Of a stretch of DNA of 64,000 bases, positions 39,901 through 47,442 are shown in pieces. The stretch covers positions 36,440-100,439 of the forward strand of contig WTBR01000079.1 in the NCBI GenBank assembly GCA_013138975.1, read 5' to 3'. Source of the DNA: Bacteroidales bacterium. GTDB taxonomy: Bacteria > Bacteroidota > Bacteroidia > Bacteroidales > UBA12077. The notes under the pieces are model-generated. The model saw only the letters and a program-made list of their open reading frames with translations, had not been told where the DNA came from and did not search any database. Position numbers and translations under genes: made by a program. Each line of letters begins with the position of its first letter. The stretch's first letter is position 1.

Positions 39901-40877
39901 AATACGTTGGTAAGGAAAGAGATGAAGAAACCGGGCTTTACTATTACGGGGCAAGATATTATGCGGCTTGGATTTGCAGGTTTGTGAGTGTGGATCCGCT
40001 GCAATTTGAGTATGCTTATTATACGCCTTATCAGTATGCAGGGAATAAGCCTATTACTTTTATAGATTTGGATGGGTTGGAAGAAGCTCCTGCTCCTCTA
40101 GTGGAAAACTTGCAAACGAAAAGGGATAATACAAATCTTGCTACTCCTTTTGTAATTCCAGTTGAATTTTCAGAACAGAAAGAAACAGGTTTTACACCTA
40201 GTATGCAAATACCCGAAAAAGAACCAGCTACTATTGGACCGTATAATCCTGAAGGATTTAACGAGAATTTTATAAAAAAAATGAATATCAAATGGCAGAA
40301 TAAACATGATTTCGATGAAAGATTGTTGAAAGCCCAACAAATTAGTCCAGTGGTTTTCGGAAATCCAGGACAACCTCATGGTGCAGGGATGTATAGTTCT
40401 CTAGAAGCAGGATTAGAGGTTTATTCTGTTATTGAGGGTGGATATGGCTTGTATAAAGGTGGAATGAATTTATATGCCAAAGGTGCTAAGCTTCTAAAGA
40501 AACCGCCAAAGGTAGTTAAGGGATCTATAAAGTTAAATGAAGTGACAACTTTTGATGATTTTACAAAGCGGTCTGTAGTTGGAGATAATTTGGAAGGACA
40601 CGAAGTATTGCAGCATGCAAATCTGAATGAAAGAGGATTGACTATAACTAGGCTTTCAACAGAGGCTTCAAAAAGCAATCCAGTAATTGCTTTAGAAAAG
40701 GCAACACATCAAGAGGTTAATGCAGCGCAAAAAGTTCTAAAACCAAGAATTCAAAGTGGAATTGAAAATATAAAATCAAACACTGAAATTTTGCGAAGAA
40801 ATCCAAACATACCAAACTCAGCAGTCAAGAAAATAAAAAAGGCAGCGATTAAGCATAATAAAAAATTGAGAGATTGA
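33912..40877 (+). CDS. TcB-TcC (SpvB-RHS) fusion toxin with polymorphic tip
   Basis: A 2321-residue fused TcB-TcC protein. After a polar Gln/Asn-rich lead, residues about 50-400 are the SpvB domain (GEKFETNPVTGTFSM, GRSGFSPQLGLSYNSGSGNS). The TcB propeller has repeats such as LTGDGLADLLI, MSGDGLSDIVRI and VDGTGTTDLIYL. TcdB mid-domains follow, then RHS/YD repeats from about residue 1170. The RHS core at about 1880-2058 ends with YYGARYYAAWICRFVSVDP, close to the RYYxPWxGRWxSxDP of TcC, and FIDLDGLEE. The last about 260 residues are the variable tip, with EGHEVLQHANL and NPVIALEKATHQEVNAAQ, similar to tips I would guess are nucleases. In known Tc systems TcB-TcC forms a hollow cocoon that holds the tip until injection by TcA. 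The 139-aa gene 23 bases downstream is the immunity candidate. Confidence 0.93.
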   Translation: MENNKPKKIENQHTDPEQQEQQQNNSTGKTSGGTKNESTQQGSKSLINLPKGGGAIQSIGEKFETNPVTGTFSMSAPIAISPGRSGFSPQLGLSYNSGSGNSPFGIGWGVGIPNITRKTDKGLPQYDDDNDSDTFILSGAEDLVPFNEPDRIDGDFSIRRYIPRTEGLFARIEQWKNTTTGKIHWRTISKENITSIYGESIGSCVSHPTQQNKIFSWNLEKTFDAKGNLMLYSYLKENKDGIENSANEMHRLKSEKAFNKIYLDRVQYGNTTMYSPDAVNYTTNWLFTLVFDYGNYNGFSTANGVISPQASWEVRQDPFSVYKAGFELRTYRLCQRVLMFHQFSELGVDPVLVKSTNLQYTKNEHLTQLNKVTHTSHDGAETAEMPPLTFSYSEAQVGTKLHEVSPEMLENLPSGTSDSNWQWADLYGDGISSLLRTDNEAWYYKPNLGEKSWTQDTLVNEIREPELQLGSLKRISEKPNVANARGTSFYVGDVDSDSQPEVIVHGSGMHGYYSLEDGQWQNFKSFSQMPNIDLNDPNVKQIDLTGDGLADLLISHGDYFELYFSAGKEGYKDYRKISTGSDEDLGSVILFSDAKQSIHLADMSGDGLSDIVRINNNSVCYWPNMGYGRFGEKVFMKNTPLFDNPDIFNPSRIRLADVDGTGTTDLIYLATDAVIYYKNQAGNGWSNSESIAAFPSIDNLSQVTVTDLLGNGTSCLVWSSPLPSHIREMHFVELTSGIKPYILSSFENGMGRKVKLTFAPSTKFFIRDKLSGNPWITKLPFPVQVLEQVEDYEQVSDMRFVNKYAYHHGHYDIYEREFRGFGMVEQWDTEILNSETEGYQAPVYTKSWFHTGFWKNRETISQQFAQEYFNQDTEAWLLPDSVLPDNLSSQEEREACRALRGQLLRSEVYANDGSDKENIPYVVEEKNMLIKLIQAKGDNKHGVFMSIDNEAVSYNYERDISDPRISHALSLETDDYGNVVQAAQLAYPRRAVDALDEQKSLKVVCTKTDFINRSETEVNLIGIAYQNQSFEITGLIYMGDKFDVASLKSSIDEATEIDYSEKAHSGNQKRCFKHEKTLFYTDDLLASLPLGQIGELALPYQTYGADLTDALIDKIYPLGDPIIDDIFLNEGKYLYEEGKYWIPSEIVSYDNTQFYLPIKSVDAFGNESRITYDAHSLLVTKTADALLYETIALYDYRVLQPKSVTDPNDNIQLVSFDTLGMVKALALTGKNGEGDTIESPTIEYNYDLFCWQNEQKPIYAHVKTRETHATADTVWMEIYEYSGGHGNPVMTKVQAEDGDAKQFNEDGSVEIIATNNRWVGTGRTVLNNKGNVIKQYEPYFSTTHEYESEVLLTQNGVTPIFYYDPVGRNLKTDFPDGTLTRVEFTPWMQKNFDQNDTVTESAWYVQAGSPDPIGAEPTDENERAAWLSAQHANTPQVRYFDNLGREFIVEDDNNSDGKYRVTTAFDIAGRPVTVTDAKERVMTINSFGMQQPLAVSNIDSGTRQLFSDVTGNPIRIWDSRGHNVRMTYDELRRPLATYLTESDKDEIKVQFNEYGSSKADNSIGQVIKAYDQSGLSHINKYDFKGNPLESTKQFCEVYDTYIDWDNNPVLQSETFISQISYDALNRPVNKTLPNGTIETYTYNKASLLEKVHSGDKDYITNINYNEKGQRTDIYYGNNSKTKYEYDSKTFRLKRLLTTRNLGADVLQDLNYVYDAVGNIVQQNDNAQQTHYFSNSVIEPKGLYYYDALYRLIKAKGRELSSLTMPNNTDLANTIAVPNTAANAMQNYTQEYTYDELGNMMQLKSVGQWTRDYFYNFNNNNYLLGHTDGQTDYTYDAHGNALTMPHLQALNWDYQDVLTSVDLDVAGNKAHYVYDASGERVRKVVIKGNIKEERYYFGAYEIYRKFVNGTLDTERTTVNISDDKAKIATVDTQTVENSSLTINPTDLIRYQYSNHLGSASLELDDLAEIISYEEYHPFGTTSYRSGRTETETSQKRYKYVGKERDEETGLYYYGARYYAAWICRFVSVDPLQFEYAYYTPYQYAGNKPITFIDLDGLEEAPAPLVENLQTKRDNTNLATPFVIPVEFSEQKETGFTPSMQIPEKEPATIGPYNPEGFNENFIKKMNIKWQNKHDFDERLLKAQQISPVVFGNPGQPHGAGMYSSLEAGLEVYSVIEGGYGLYKGGMNLYAKGAKLLKKPPKVVKGSIKLNEVTTFDDFTKRSVVGDNLEGHEVLQHANLNERGLTITRLSTEASKSNPVIALEKATHQEVNAAQKVLKPRIQSGIENIKSNTEILRRNPNIPNSAVKKIKKAAIKHNKKLRD
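39555..40086 (+). repeat. RHS core, copy in the full-length gene
   Basis: Reference copy of the roughly 530-base block repeated at 49733, 51872, 54461, 58425 and 60470. It runs from the codons for KVVIKGNIKEERYYFG to those for DLDGLEE, where the toxin tip begins. It is the probable recombination tract for tip exchange. Confidence 0.9.
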
Positions 40878-40900
40878 TTTAAATATTAAGATATAAGGTT

Positions 40901-41320
40901 ATGAATGCAGAAATAGAGAAACTAGTTGCTAAAATTGAAAATAACATTAATAATGAGGATTTTATAGAAGTTTGTGAAGAGTATTTAGAAAAATTAGAGG
41001 AACTAGATTTTGAAGGTAGTTCTATTGAATCTTTGCTTAAGATTATTGAAGACAATCCAAATATTGAACTAGGAATGCCAGGTCCAATTGTTCATTTTGT
41101 CGAACGATTTTTTAGAAAAGGATATGAAGAAAAACTAATAAAATCAATTGAAAGAAAACCTAGAGCTCATACGTTATGGATGTTAAACCGCATAATTAAT
41201 GGTGTAAAGGATAATGAAAGAGAAGATTATATAACAATTATGAAAAATATCTTAACAATGATTGATATAGATAATGAAGTGAAAAATGCAGCTCTAAGAT
41301 TTTGTGAATTATACGATTGA
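40901..41320 (+). CDS. probable cytoplasmic immunity protein
   Basis: A 139-residue, acidic, all-helical protein with no signal or membrane segment. The central LGMPGPIVHFVERF and AHTLWMLNRIINGVKD give a two-helix-repeat look, like HEAT-type immunity proteins found after RHS and similar toxins (the Imm30 group is my best guess, not certain). It starts 23 bases after the stop of the TcB-TcC gene. A soluble immunity protein fits a tip that acts inside the cell, for example a nuclease. Confidence 0.65.
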   Translation: MNAEIEKLVAKIENNINNEDFIEVCEEYLEKLEELDFEGSSIESLLKIIEDNPNIELGMPGPIVHFVERFFRKGYEEKLIKSIERKPRAHTLWMLNRIINGVKDNEREDYITIMKNILTMIDIDNEVKNAALRFCELYD

Positions 41321-41356
41321 ATATTTATAAAGCTTCATATGATGCAAGTGTCCCCG

Positions 41357-41456
41357 ATGAGCGTAGCTTATTAACGGAAAAAAATAAAAATAGAAGTTCG
41401 GCGTAGCATTTGCCCCCGCTCGCACCGACATGTTGTCGGTGTGTTATAATATAAAA
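41357..41456. repeat. intergenic repeat after the immunity gene
   Basis: Bases 41357-41420 (GATGAGCGTAGCTTATTAAC ... TTTGCCCCCGCT) recur at 58275-58339. The following part, with a CCGACAtgtTGTCGG hairpin and GTGTGTTATA, recurs at 51755-51785. These repeats sit in gaps behind immunity genes of the toxin array, which marks the main gene's downstream gap as part of the same shuffled material. Confidence 0.75.
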
Positions 41457-41458
41457 TA

Positions 41459-41481
41459 AGCCCAGCCAAAAGCTGGGTTTT
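41459..41481. terminator. bidirectional terminator
   Basis: AAGCCCAGC and GCTGGGTTT pair around CAAAA and a T-rich run follows. It ends the main toxin-immunity unit on the plus strand and can also serve the nuclease gene on the minus strand. Confidence 0.85.
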
Positions 41482-41493
41482 GTTTTTGAGTAT

Positions 41494-41832
41494 TTAATAG
41501 TACATTTTTTTCACACACTTTAGTTCTAATAAATAGTTGGAAATATTTTTGTTATTAAAGATAAGTTCGGCAATGTAACGGGCGTACATGTCCTTTTTAT
41601 TTTTGGAGGTTGTAATAGAAACTACAGAGCCTGATGGGCAGAATTTATTAAGCACAGCCCTTGCATGTTTTGCTTTACGAACTTGAAAAGGGATTTTACT
41701 ATTGAGTTCTGGGGCATTAATGCGCGCCAGCCTTATTCTTTCTTGTCTAGTTATGTAAAATCCGAGATCGATATCGAGTAGTACTGTGTCGCCATCGATC
41801 CACCTTACTATTGTAGCTTTGTATGTATACAT
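41494..41832 (-). CDS. thermonuclease-family nuclease
   Basis: A 112-residue staphylococcal-nuclease-like (SNase) protein. Motifs: RWIDGDTVLLDIDLG near residue 10 with the calcium-binding Asp, the RIRLARINAPEL stretch near residue 33 with catalytic Arg and Glu, and MYARYIAELIF near residue 82 with the second Arg. It has no signal peptide, so it may act in the cytoplasm. It lies alone on the minus strand between the main toxin unit and the replication module. It may belong to the mobile element, but that is inferred only from position. Confidence 0.85.
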   Translation of the reverse strand: MYTYKATIVRWIDGDTVLLDIDLGFYITRQERIRLARINAPELNSKIPFQVRKAKHARAVLNKFCPSGSVVSITTSKNKKDMYARYIAELIFNNKNISNYLLELKCVKKMYY

Positions 41833-42015
41833 ATGACAAATATATGGTATTAATTTGTAATACAGAGTGTTATAATTTACTGTATATGAGTTACATTATA
41901 AGACAGAGCTACTAATGCGTTTATAATAAATATATTATAAGCATTTAGCTTACAGATTTGTATGCATAAATGTAAGAATGTTGTTTTTTGTTGAGTGTAG
42001 GGTCTTGGCTACACT

Positions 42016-42378
42016 TTATTTATTAACATTTAAGGCATTAGAAAGTGTATCTGTAAGTCTTTTTTTGGCTATTGCAATATCTATGATAGAGAAAATAGAT
42101 TTTCTTTCATGCTCATCCAGCTCGTCAATCATCTTCAGTCTTTCAATTAAAGAGCTGTCGTATGATTGTATATCGTAAGATTTGTCTTTTGTTAAAAAAT
42201 CCGAAACACTAACATTTAAAGCATTAGCGATTTTATCTAATGAAGAAAGTGTTGGTTCTACCTTTCCACTTTCAATACGAGAATATTGAGCTTGGTTAAT
42301 ACCTATTGACAGAGCAACTTCTTTCTGAGAAAGATTTTTGCTCATTCTAACGTTTTTTATTCTTTCAGCAACAATCAT
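42016..42378 (-). CDS. Xre-family transcriptional regulator
   Basis: A repressor-type protein of 120 residues if started at MIVAERIKNVRMSKN. The longer frame begins eight codons earlier at 42402, but the -7 box at 42407-42414 would put transcription start on that codon. Residues about 5-60 are a helix-turn-helix of the Cro/CI type: LSQKEVALSIGINQAQYSRI and VEPTLSSLDKIANALNV. The C-terminal half is helical and may dimerise. It is divergent from the primase-helicase gene, with about 160 bases between, the usual layout for a regulator of a mobile element's replication gene. Confidence 0.88.
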   Translation of the reverse strand: MIVAERIKNVRMSKNLSQKEVALSIGINQAQYSRIESGKVEPTLSSLDKIANALNVSVSDFLTKDKSYDIQSYDSSLIERLKMIDELDEHERKSIFSIIDIAIAKKRLTDTLSNALNVNK

Positions 42379-42406
42379 CGTTATGGTTTTATGATTTGTC
42401 ATGCAA

Positions 42407-42437
42407 CAAAAGTATATAAAAATAACTTTTAGGGCAA
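42407..42437 (-). promoter_or_regulatory. promoter of the Xre gene
   Basis: Minus-strand TACTTTTG (42407-42414) is an exact TAnnTTTG -7 box, and TTG (42435-42437) lies 20 bases upstream as -33 element. The predicted start of transcription is near 42400, which favours the internal start codon at 42378. Confidence 0.55.
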
Positions 42438-42540
42438 TTGTTAGAAATGTGTTGATAACTTAAATATGATGTATGAGTTATAATATATAATTTTGGAATA
42501 TGATTTTTGAGTTAATTTTTTATTTGAATATTTATTAATT

Positions 42541-45306
42541 ATGGAAATTCGGGACATTAAAGAACGCTTAGGCTTAAATCGAGTACTACAACACTACAAT
42601 TTAAAACCAGACAAAAACAAGCGCCTACGTTGCCCGTTTCATAACGATAAAACGCCTTCATTGCAGGTTTATCCCGAAACCAACACCGTTTATTGCTTCT
42701 CATCGAACTGCAAAACCCACGGCAAAGCCATTGACCAAATAGATTTTATTATGCACAAGGAGAACTGCACAAAACACGAAGCAATCAAAAAAGCAAAATT
42801 TATGTTGGATGGTGTCGAAGTAGAAATGCTAAATCACATAGATATAAAACCAACCAAAGCAGAACCGGAAGCGAACATAGAAATATTAAGCAAGATATTT
42901 AACTATTTTAGAAATGGTTTTATCATGCGAAAAGACAACAAGGCAAGGAACTATTTACAAGGCAGAAACCTTGATGTAAGCAAGCTGGAAAACCTCGGGA
43001 TAAGGTTTGGTTACAACTCTGCACAGTTCCACCATAGAAACAGGATAAGCCCCGAAGATATGCAAGCCTGTGAGAAATCCGGATTATTGATAAAAAGTAC
43101 CAATGGAAGCAAAACAGAATACAGTTACACGCCCTGGGCCTCTCATTGTACAATTTTTCCATTAACAGATGAAAAAGGCAATATAACAGGAATGTACGGA
43201 CGTGCTTCGGCAAGCTCAGCAACCACCCGTAAAAGCAAACCTGCCTCTGCTAAAGCTACGGCAGGCAGGCATTATTATTTAAAAAATAGCAAAGGATTAT
43301 TTTATTATCCAAAAAGCGACAGCAAAAAACTGATAATAACAGAAAGCATCATTGATTTTTTAAGCCTTTACCAAATAGATGAAATAAGAAAATATTACAC
43401 TTTTTTACCCATTTACGGAACCAACAGGCTAAACGGTGAACACAAAACAGCAATAAATAAACTGGAACACCTGCAAGAGATAATATTTTTCCTCGATGGC
43501 GACAAAGCAGGAGACGAAGCAATAAAGAAATATGCAGATGAATTAAGGTTACAAAATGAAGCAATACAAATAACAAAAGTAGAAACACCACAAGACGAAG
43601 ACATAAACAGTCTCTTAGAAAGCTATCCCGAAAATTATACTGGATTAATAAATGAACTTTTAGAAAACAGAATAATCCTTTTTTCTTCAATTGAGACCGT
43701 TTTGCTAAGTTCAGTTGAAGAAAAAAAGAACGAAACAGAACAAGAGCCAGTTCCACCAGAACCAATTACAAAAACAGAACTACCTGTAATGAGCGTAGCC
43801 GAATTAAACATCAAAAATACCTACAACATAATTTATACAGGAACATCAGCAATATACAGTATAAAAGGATTTAGAGTACAACAACTCGACAGCTTAAAAG
43901 TGAGCATACAAATAACCCACCCTGACACAAAAGAAGATTACCGCACCAAGCTTGATTTATACGAATACAAACAGCTAACATCAACCGCCAAAACATCAGC
44001 AGAAAAACTAAACCTCAGAGTCGATTTTATAGAAAAAGAAATGTCGAAACTAACCAATTTACTGGAAGACTATAAAAACAGGAAAATGACAGAGACCAAA
44101 GAAAACGGCAATAACAATAATGAAAAAATCAAAGTTCCTGAAGCCACAATGAAAAAATGTATCACGTTTTTAAAAACAGAAAATCTAATCCCAAAGTTTA
44201 ATAATTTAATCGGCAAAGCAGGGATAACAGGCGAAAATAAAAACCGTATCCTATTATTTGTTATTGCAAGTTCTTACAAAATGCCCGACACTTTACACGC
44301 ACTAATACAAGGCAGTTCCGGAAGCGGAAAAACAAGGCTTTTAAAAATCAGCAGCGACCTGATGCCACCCGAAGACATAAAGCGGTACACGAGAGTAACC
44401 GACAATAGTTTTTATAACCAGGATGAATATTTTTTTGTAAATAAACTGGTATGTTTTGAAGATATGGACGGACTTGGAGAAGATGCACAACTGGCAGTAA
44501 GAGAACTGCAAAGCAATGAAATACTAAGAACATCTACAAGCCTGAAAGACAAAAACGGAAATATCGGCGGTGGCGAAAGAATTGTAAGAGGCCCGATAGC
44601 TTCGCTATCATGTACCACCAACGGTGAAACTTACGAAGACAATATAAGCCGAAGTTTTTTAATTGCGGTAGATGAAAGCCGTGAACAAACATCAAGAATA
44701 ATAGAATATCAAAACAAAGTATATGCAGGGATAATTAATAAAGACGAACAAAAGCAAGTAATAAATTTTGTACAAAACTGCATCAGGTTTATAAAACCAT
44801 ACAATGTAATAAATCCTTATGCCGGTAAAATAAAACTGCCACAAGAAGCCCATAAAATAAGGCGGTTAAACGAGTTGTACCAATGTTTTGTACGACAAAT
44901 AACCCTACTGAACCAATACCAGAGGCGGAGAGCCTCCGCAGGCGATATAATTTACAGTACAAAGGAAGATATGCAGATAGCTTGCGACATACTTTTTGAA
45001 AGCATAGTGTTAAAAGTTGATGAACTGGATGGAAGCCTTCGGCAGTTCTTTGAAAAACTGAAAGATTATGTACTGCAAAAAGGCAGGAATCATGACTTTA
45101 CGCAAAGAGAAATAAGACAAGAACTAAACATTAGCAAAGCCCAATGCAGCAGAAATATTGGCAGGTTACGAGCAATGGAATATCTTACAAGTAAATACGA
45201 AAACAATCAAAGAAAAGTACATTACAGCATTGATTACTGGGACAATCACGCCAAATTAAGAGCAAGAATAAAAGAAGATTTAACTAACCAGATAAATAAG
45301 TTATAG
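42541..45306 (+). CDS. CHC2 zinc-finger primase-helicase
   Basis: A 921-residue replication protein. Residues about 25-75 are a CHC2 zinc finger (RLRCPFHNDKTPSL; YCFSSNC). A Toprim domain follows near 262-330 (LIITESIIDFLSLYQ and IIFFLDGDKAGDEA, with the acidic residues). A linker with polar repeats leads to an AAA-type ATPase near residue 588 (IQGSSGSGKTRLL Walker A, LVCFEDMDG Walker B). The C-terminus has a winged helix (FTQREIRQELNISKAQCSRN). Related proteins replicate mobile elements of phage-satellite or plasmid type. Two short palindromes are inserted in frame (43240-43269 and about 44922-44943), giving the peptides PASAKATAGR and RRRASAGD. Confidence 0.88.
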   Translation: MEIRDIKERLGLNRVLQHYNLKPDKNKRLRCPFHNDKTPSLQVYPETNTVYCFSSNCKTHGKAIDQIDFIMHKENCTKHEAIKKAKFMLDGVEVEMLNHIDIKPTKAEPEANIEILSKIFNYFRNGFIMRKDNKARNYLQGRNLDVSKLENLGIRFGYNSAQFHHRNRISPEDMQACEKSGLLIKSTNGSKTEYSYTPWASHCTIFPLTDEKGNITGMYGRASASSATTRKSKPASAKATAGRHYYLKNSKGLFYYPKSDSKKLIITESIIDFLSLYQIDEIRKYYTFLPIYGTNRLNGEHKTAINKLEHLQEIIFFLDGDKAGDEAIKKYADELRLQNEAIQITKVETPQDEDINSLLESYPENYTGLINELLENRIILFSSIETVLLSSVEEKKNETEQEPVPPEPITKTELPVMSVAELNIKNTYNIIYTGTSAIYSIKGFRVQQLDSLKVSIQITHPDTKEDYRTKLDLYEYKQLTSTAKTSAEKLNLRVDFIEKEMSKLTNLLEDYKNRKMTETKENGNNNNEKIKVPEATMKKCITFLKTENLIPKFNNLIGKAGITGENKNRILLFVIASSYKMPDTLHALIQGSSGSGKTRLLKISSDLMPPEDIKRYTRVTDNSFYNQDEYFFVNKLVCFEDMDGLGEDAQLAVRELQSNEILRTSTSLKDKNGNIGGGERIVRGPIASLSCTTNGETYEDNISRSFLIAVDESREQTSRIIEYQNKVYAGIINKDEQKQVINFVQNCIRFIKPYNVINPYAGKIKLPQEAHKIRRLNELYQCFVRQITLLNQYQRRRASAGDIIYSTKEDMQIACDILFESIVLKVDELDGSLRQFFEKLKDYVLQKGRNHDFTQREIRQELNISKAQCSRNIGRLRAMEYLTSKYENNQRKVHYSIDYWDNHAKLRARIKEDLTNQINKL
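43240..43269 (+). repeat. in-frame palindromic insertion in primase gene
   Basis: CCTGCC and GGCAGG arms around CTCTGCTAAAGCTAC form a 30-base palindromic unit that adds ten codons between the zinc finger and the Toprim domain without breaking the frame. It resembles small REP-like units found elsewhere in this window. Confidence 0.65.
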
Positions 45307-45437
45307 GAACAGTATGGAACAATAATGGAACAATCTTTCTAACTTTAAACTTCTGAATATAAGATTTTTAACAAAAGACACTGCGTGTCTGTTCCCTGTT
45401 CCACAGAAAGTATGTGTGTATAATAAAAAACTCTACG

Positions 45438-46361
45438 ATGATACAAGTCTACGATGAAGAATATAATAAACTGGCAAAAGAACTAAAAAACCACTTTGAA
45501 ATACTTGGCCATAGCAAATACGGGGCAATCAATAAGTATAAGTTTATTATGGAATTTTTTCACCAATTGGAACAAAAAGGCATTAATGATATAAAAGCAG
45601 TTAACAGCAAAGAAATAGCACAACATTACAAGTATTTACAACAAAGAACCGGTAAAGCCGGAAAGCTATCAGAAAAAAGCATTTACACCCACATGACCGC
45701 AGTACAACAACTGTTTTCCTACCTACTAAGAAAAGGAACAATAAAAACCGATCCGGGCAGTGCGTTAAAATTCCCCTATCCAAACAATAAATCAGAACGG
45801 ATAATACTAACACAAAACGAAATACAAGAGCTATACAAAGTATCAGAAAACCATCAACAACGAGCAATACTCAGTCTGGCTTATGGCTGTGGTTTACGTT
45901 CCTTTGAATTAGAAGCAATAAACATAGAAGATATAAAACTACGACAGGGAATATTAATAGTACCAAGAGGAAAAGGCAATAAAAGACGAGTAGTTCCAAT
46001 AAGTTCGAGAGTAATACAAGACCTTGAAAACTACTATTTTAAAGAAAGAGAACAACTGAGCAAAGGACGAAATTATGAAGAGACCCAGCAAGCTTTTATG
46101 TTGCACAGCCGAGGCGGTAGAATGATGAAATACACCTACAATAAATACCTGAAGCGGATAATAGAAAGAACCGGGAATCAGGCAATAAAGAGCAAAAATA
46201 TTACAATCCATAACCTACGGCACTCAATAGCTACGCACCTTTTGGAACAAGGCGTAAAAGTGGAACAGGTTCGGGAATTTTTAGGACACAGCCAATTAGA
46301 GACTACAGAGATTTATACAAGAGTAGGACAAAAACAATTACAAAAACTGGTAGAATGTTGA
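45438..46361 (+). CDS. tyrosine recombinase, catalytically complete
   Basis: An XerC/D-type site-specific recombinase of 307 residues. I take the ATG at 45438 (MIQVYDEEYNKLAKEL); a GTG at 45414 is in frame. The SAM-like N-terminal domain spans residues about 1-110. The catalytic domain has Arg in YGCGLRSFELEAI, Lys in PRGKGNKRRVVPI, His and Arg in HNLRHSIATHLL, His in FLGHSQLETTEIYTRV and the Tyr nucleophile in the same segment. It overlaps the next recombinase gene by seven bases, so both are probably translated together. It could integrate the module or rearrange nearby DNA. Confidence 0.92.
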   Translation: MIQVYDEEYNKLAKELKNHFEILGHSKYGAINKYKFIMEFFHQLEQKGINDIKAVNSKEIAQHYKYLQQRTGKAGKLSEKSIYTHMTAVQQLFSYLLRKGTIKTDPGSALKFPYPNNKSERIILTQNEIQELYKVSENHQQRAILSLAYGCGLRSFELEAINIEDIKLRQGILIVPRGKGNKRRVVPISSRVIQDLENYYFKEREQLSKGRNYEETQQAFMLHSRGGRMMKYTYNKYLKRIIERTGNQAIKSKNITIHNLRHSIATHLLEQGVKVEQVREFLGHSQLETTEIYTRVGQKQLQKLVEC

Positions 46362-47278
46362 ACACTGATAAAAATAGGAAATATGTGAAATCCCGTGAGC
46401 GAAGCAAAACAGGAAGCATAAACGATTATCTAAAAGAGAATTACAGCAAAACATCGATAACAGGTTATTTATGGATAATAGACCGATTTAAGCAATACAC
46501 ACAAAACCACGAAACAGCAAGCTATCAGGACATTTTAAATTACATATCTTACCTGAGAAAAAAACAGCTTCACCCGAAAACCATCAGAAACAACCTTTTT
46601 GCAATCAAGATTTATTACAGGTATTTAATCAGCATAGGAAAAAGAACCGACCACCCTGCAAACGATTTATATTTACAAGACAAGATAAACCGGAGCATAG
46701 ACGTTGAAAACCTTTACACAAAAAAGCAATTAGAAGAATTTTATAAAGACTATAAGCCAAAAAGAAAAGAGCTGCTGCAGAGAGACAAAACAATAATTAG
46801 TTTACTCATTTATCAAGCCTTGACTGTATTAGAAATAAGCCAATTAGAAATTAATAATTTAGACTTAGAAAAAGGCTTAATCCACATTAAAGCAAATGCC
46901 AAAAATAATTCCAGGACCTTAAATCTTGAAAGCTCACAAATCATGCTCATGCACAATTATATCAATCAATACAGGAAGAAATTATTAAAACAAAACCAAA
47001 ACAAAGAAACGGAAGCTTTAATATTATCATTGGTTGGCACACGCATAGCACATCACTCCATCAGTCGCCAGTTGAACTACAAACGAGAAAAACACGAAAG
47101 GTTATTACCCTTAAAAATCCGACAATCAGTAATAGCCAATTTATTAAAATCCGGAAATGATTTACGAATAGTACAAGTGTTTGCAGGACACAGAAGAGCA
47201 GCAAGTACCGAAGAATACAAACAAACAGGATTAGAAGAACTGAAAAATGCAATTAATAAATATCATCCTTTACAATAA
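46355..47278 (+). CDS. tyrosine recombinase, degenerate active site
   Basis: A 307-residue recombinase-fold protein that starts seven bases before the end of the first recombinase gene. The N-terminal domain is intact (YLWIIDRFKQYTQNHE; YISYLRKKQLHPKTIRN). In the catalytic domain the first Arg box reads QALTVLEISQLEI, without the Arg. The HxxR box reads LKIRQSVIANLL, without the His. The last His and Tyr boxes (FAGHRRAASTEEYKQT) are kept. It is therefore probably not active alone and may serve as partner of the upstream recombinase. Confidence 0.85.
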   Translation: MLNTDKNRKYVKSRERSKTGSINDYLKENYSKTSITGYLWIIDRFKQYTQNHETASYQDILNYISYLRKKQLHPKTIRNNLFAIKIYYRYLISIGKRTDHPANDLYLQDKINRSIDVENLYTKKQLEEFYKDYKPKRKELLQRDKTIISLLIYQALTVLEISQLEINNLDLEKGLIHIKANAKNNSRTLNLESSQIMLMHNYINQYRKKLLKQNQNKETEALILSLVGTRIAHHSISRQLNYKREKHERLLPLKIRQSVIANLLKSGNDLRIVQVFAGHRRAASTEEYKQTGLEELKNAINKYHPLQ

Positions 47279-47442
47279 CCCACAAGCCGACACACCCCAC
47301 AGGGCAAAAAACCCAGCCACTTTGTAAAATGAATTTGAAATTATTAAATCGGTATTTTACAAAGTTATCTCTGTCTTTTTTGCACTTCCCTACGCCTACC
47401 CTTCTGTAATTTTTATCGTCATACTTTTTGTCCGGCCCGATA

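Larger units (their letters stand above)
42016..47278. mobile_element. replication/recombinase module (boundaries unsure)
   Basis: A regulator, a CHC2 primase-helicase and two tyrosine recombinases form a self-contained module of integrative-element type inside the toxin island, between the main toxin-immunity unit and the displaced tips. I find no exact terminal repeats. The first displaced cassette on its right has lost most of its RHS core, which suggests that insertion or excision removed DNA. The SNase gene and the hairpin cluster at 47.44-47.87 kb may also belong to it. Confidence 0.55.

Noticed and set aside
23557..40877. Calling the locus an insecticidal toxin
   Set aside because: Homology to Tc subunits is clear, but immunity genes beside the tips and their envelope location argue for bacterial targets; no host link is visible in the sequence.
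42016..47278. Calling the replication/recombinase module a prophage or conjugative element
   Set aside because: No capsid, portal, terminase, relaxase or Tra genes were seen; only regulator, primase-helicase and recombinases.
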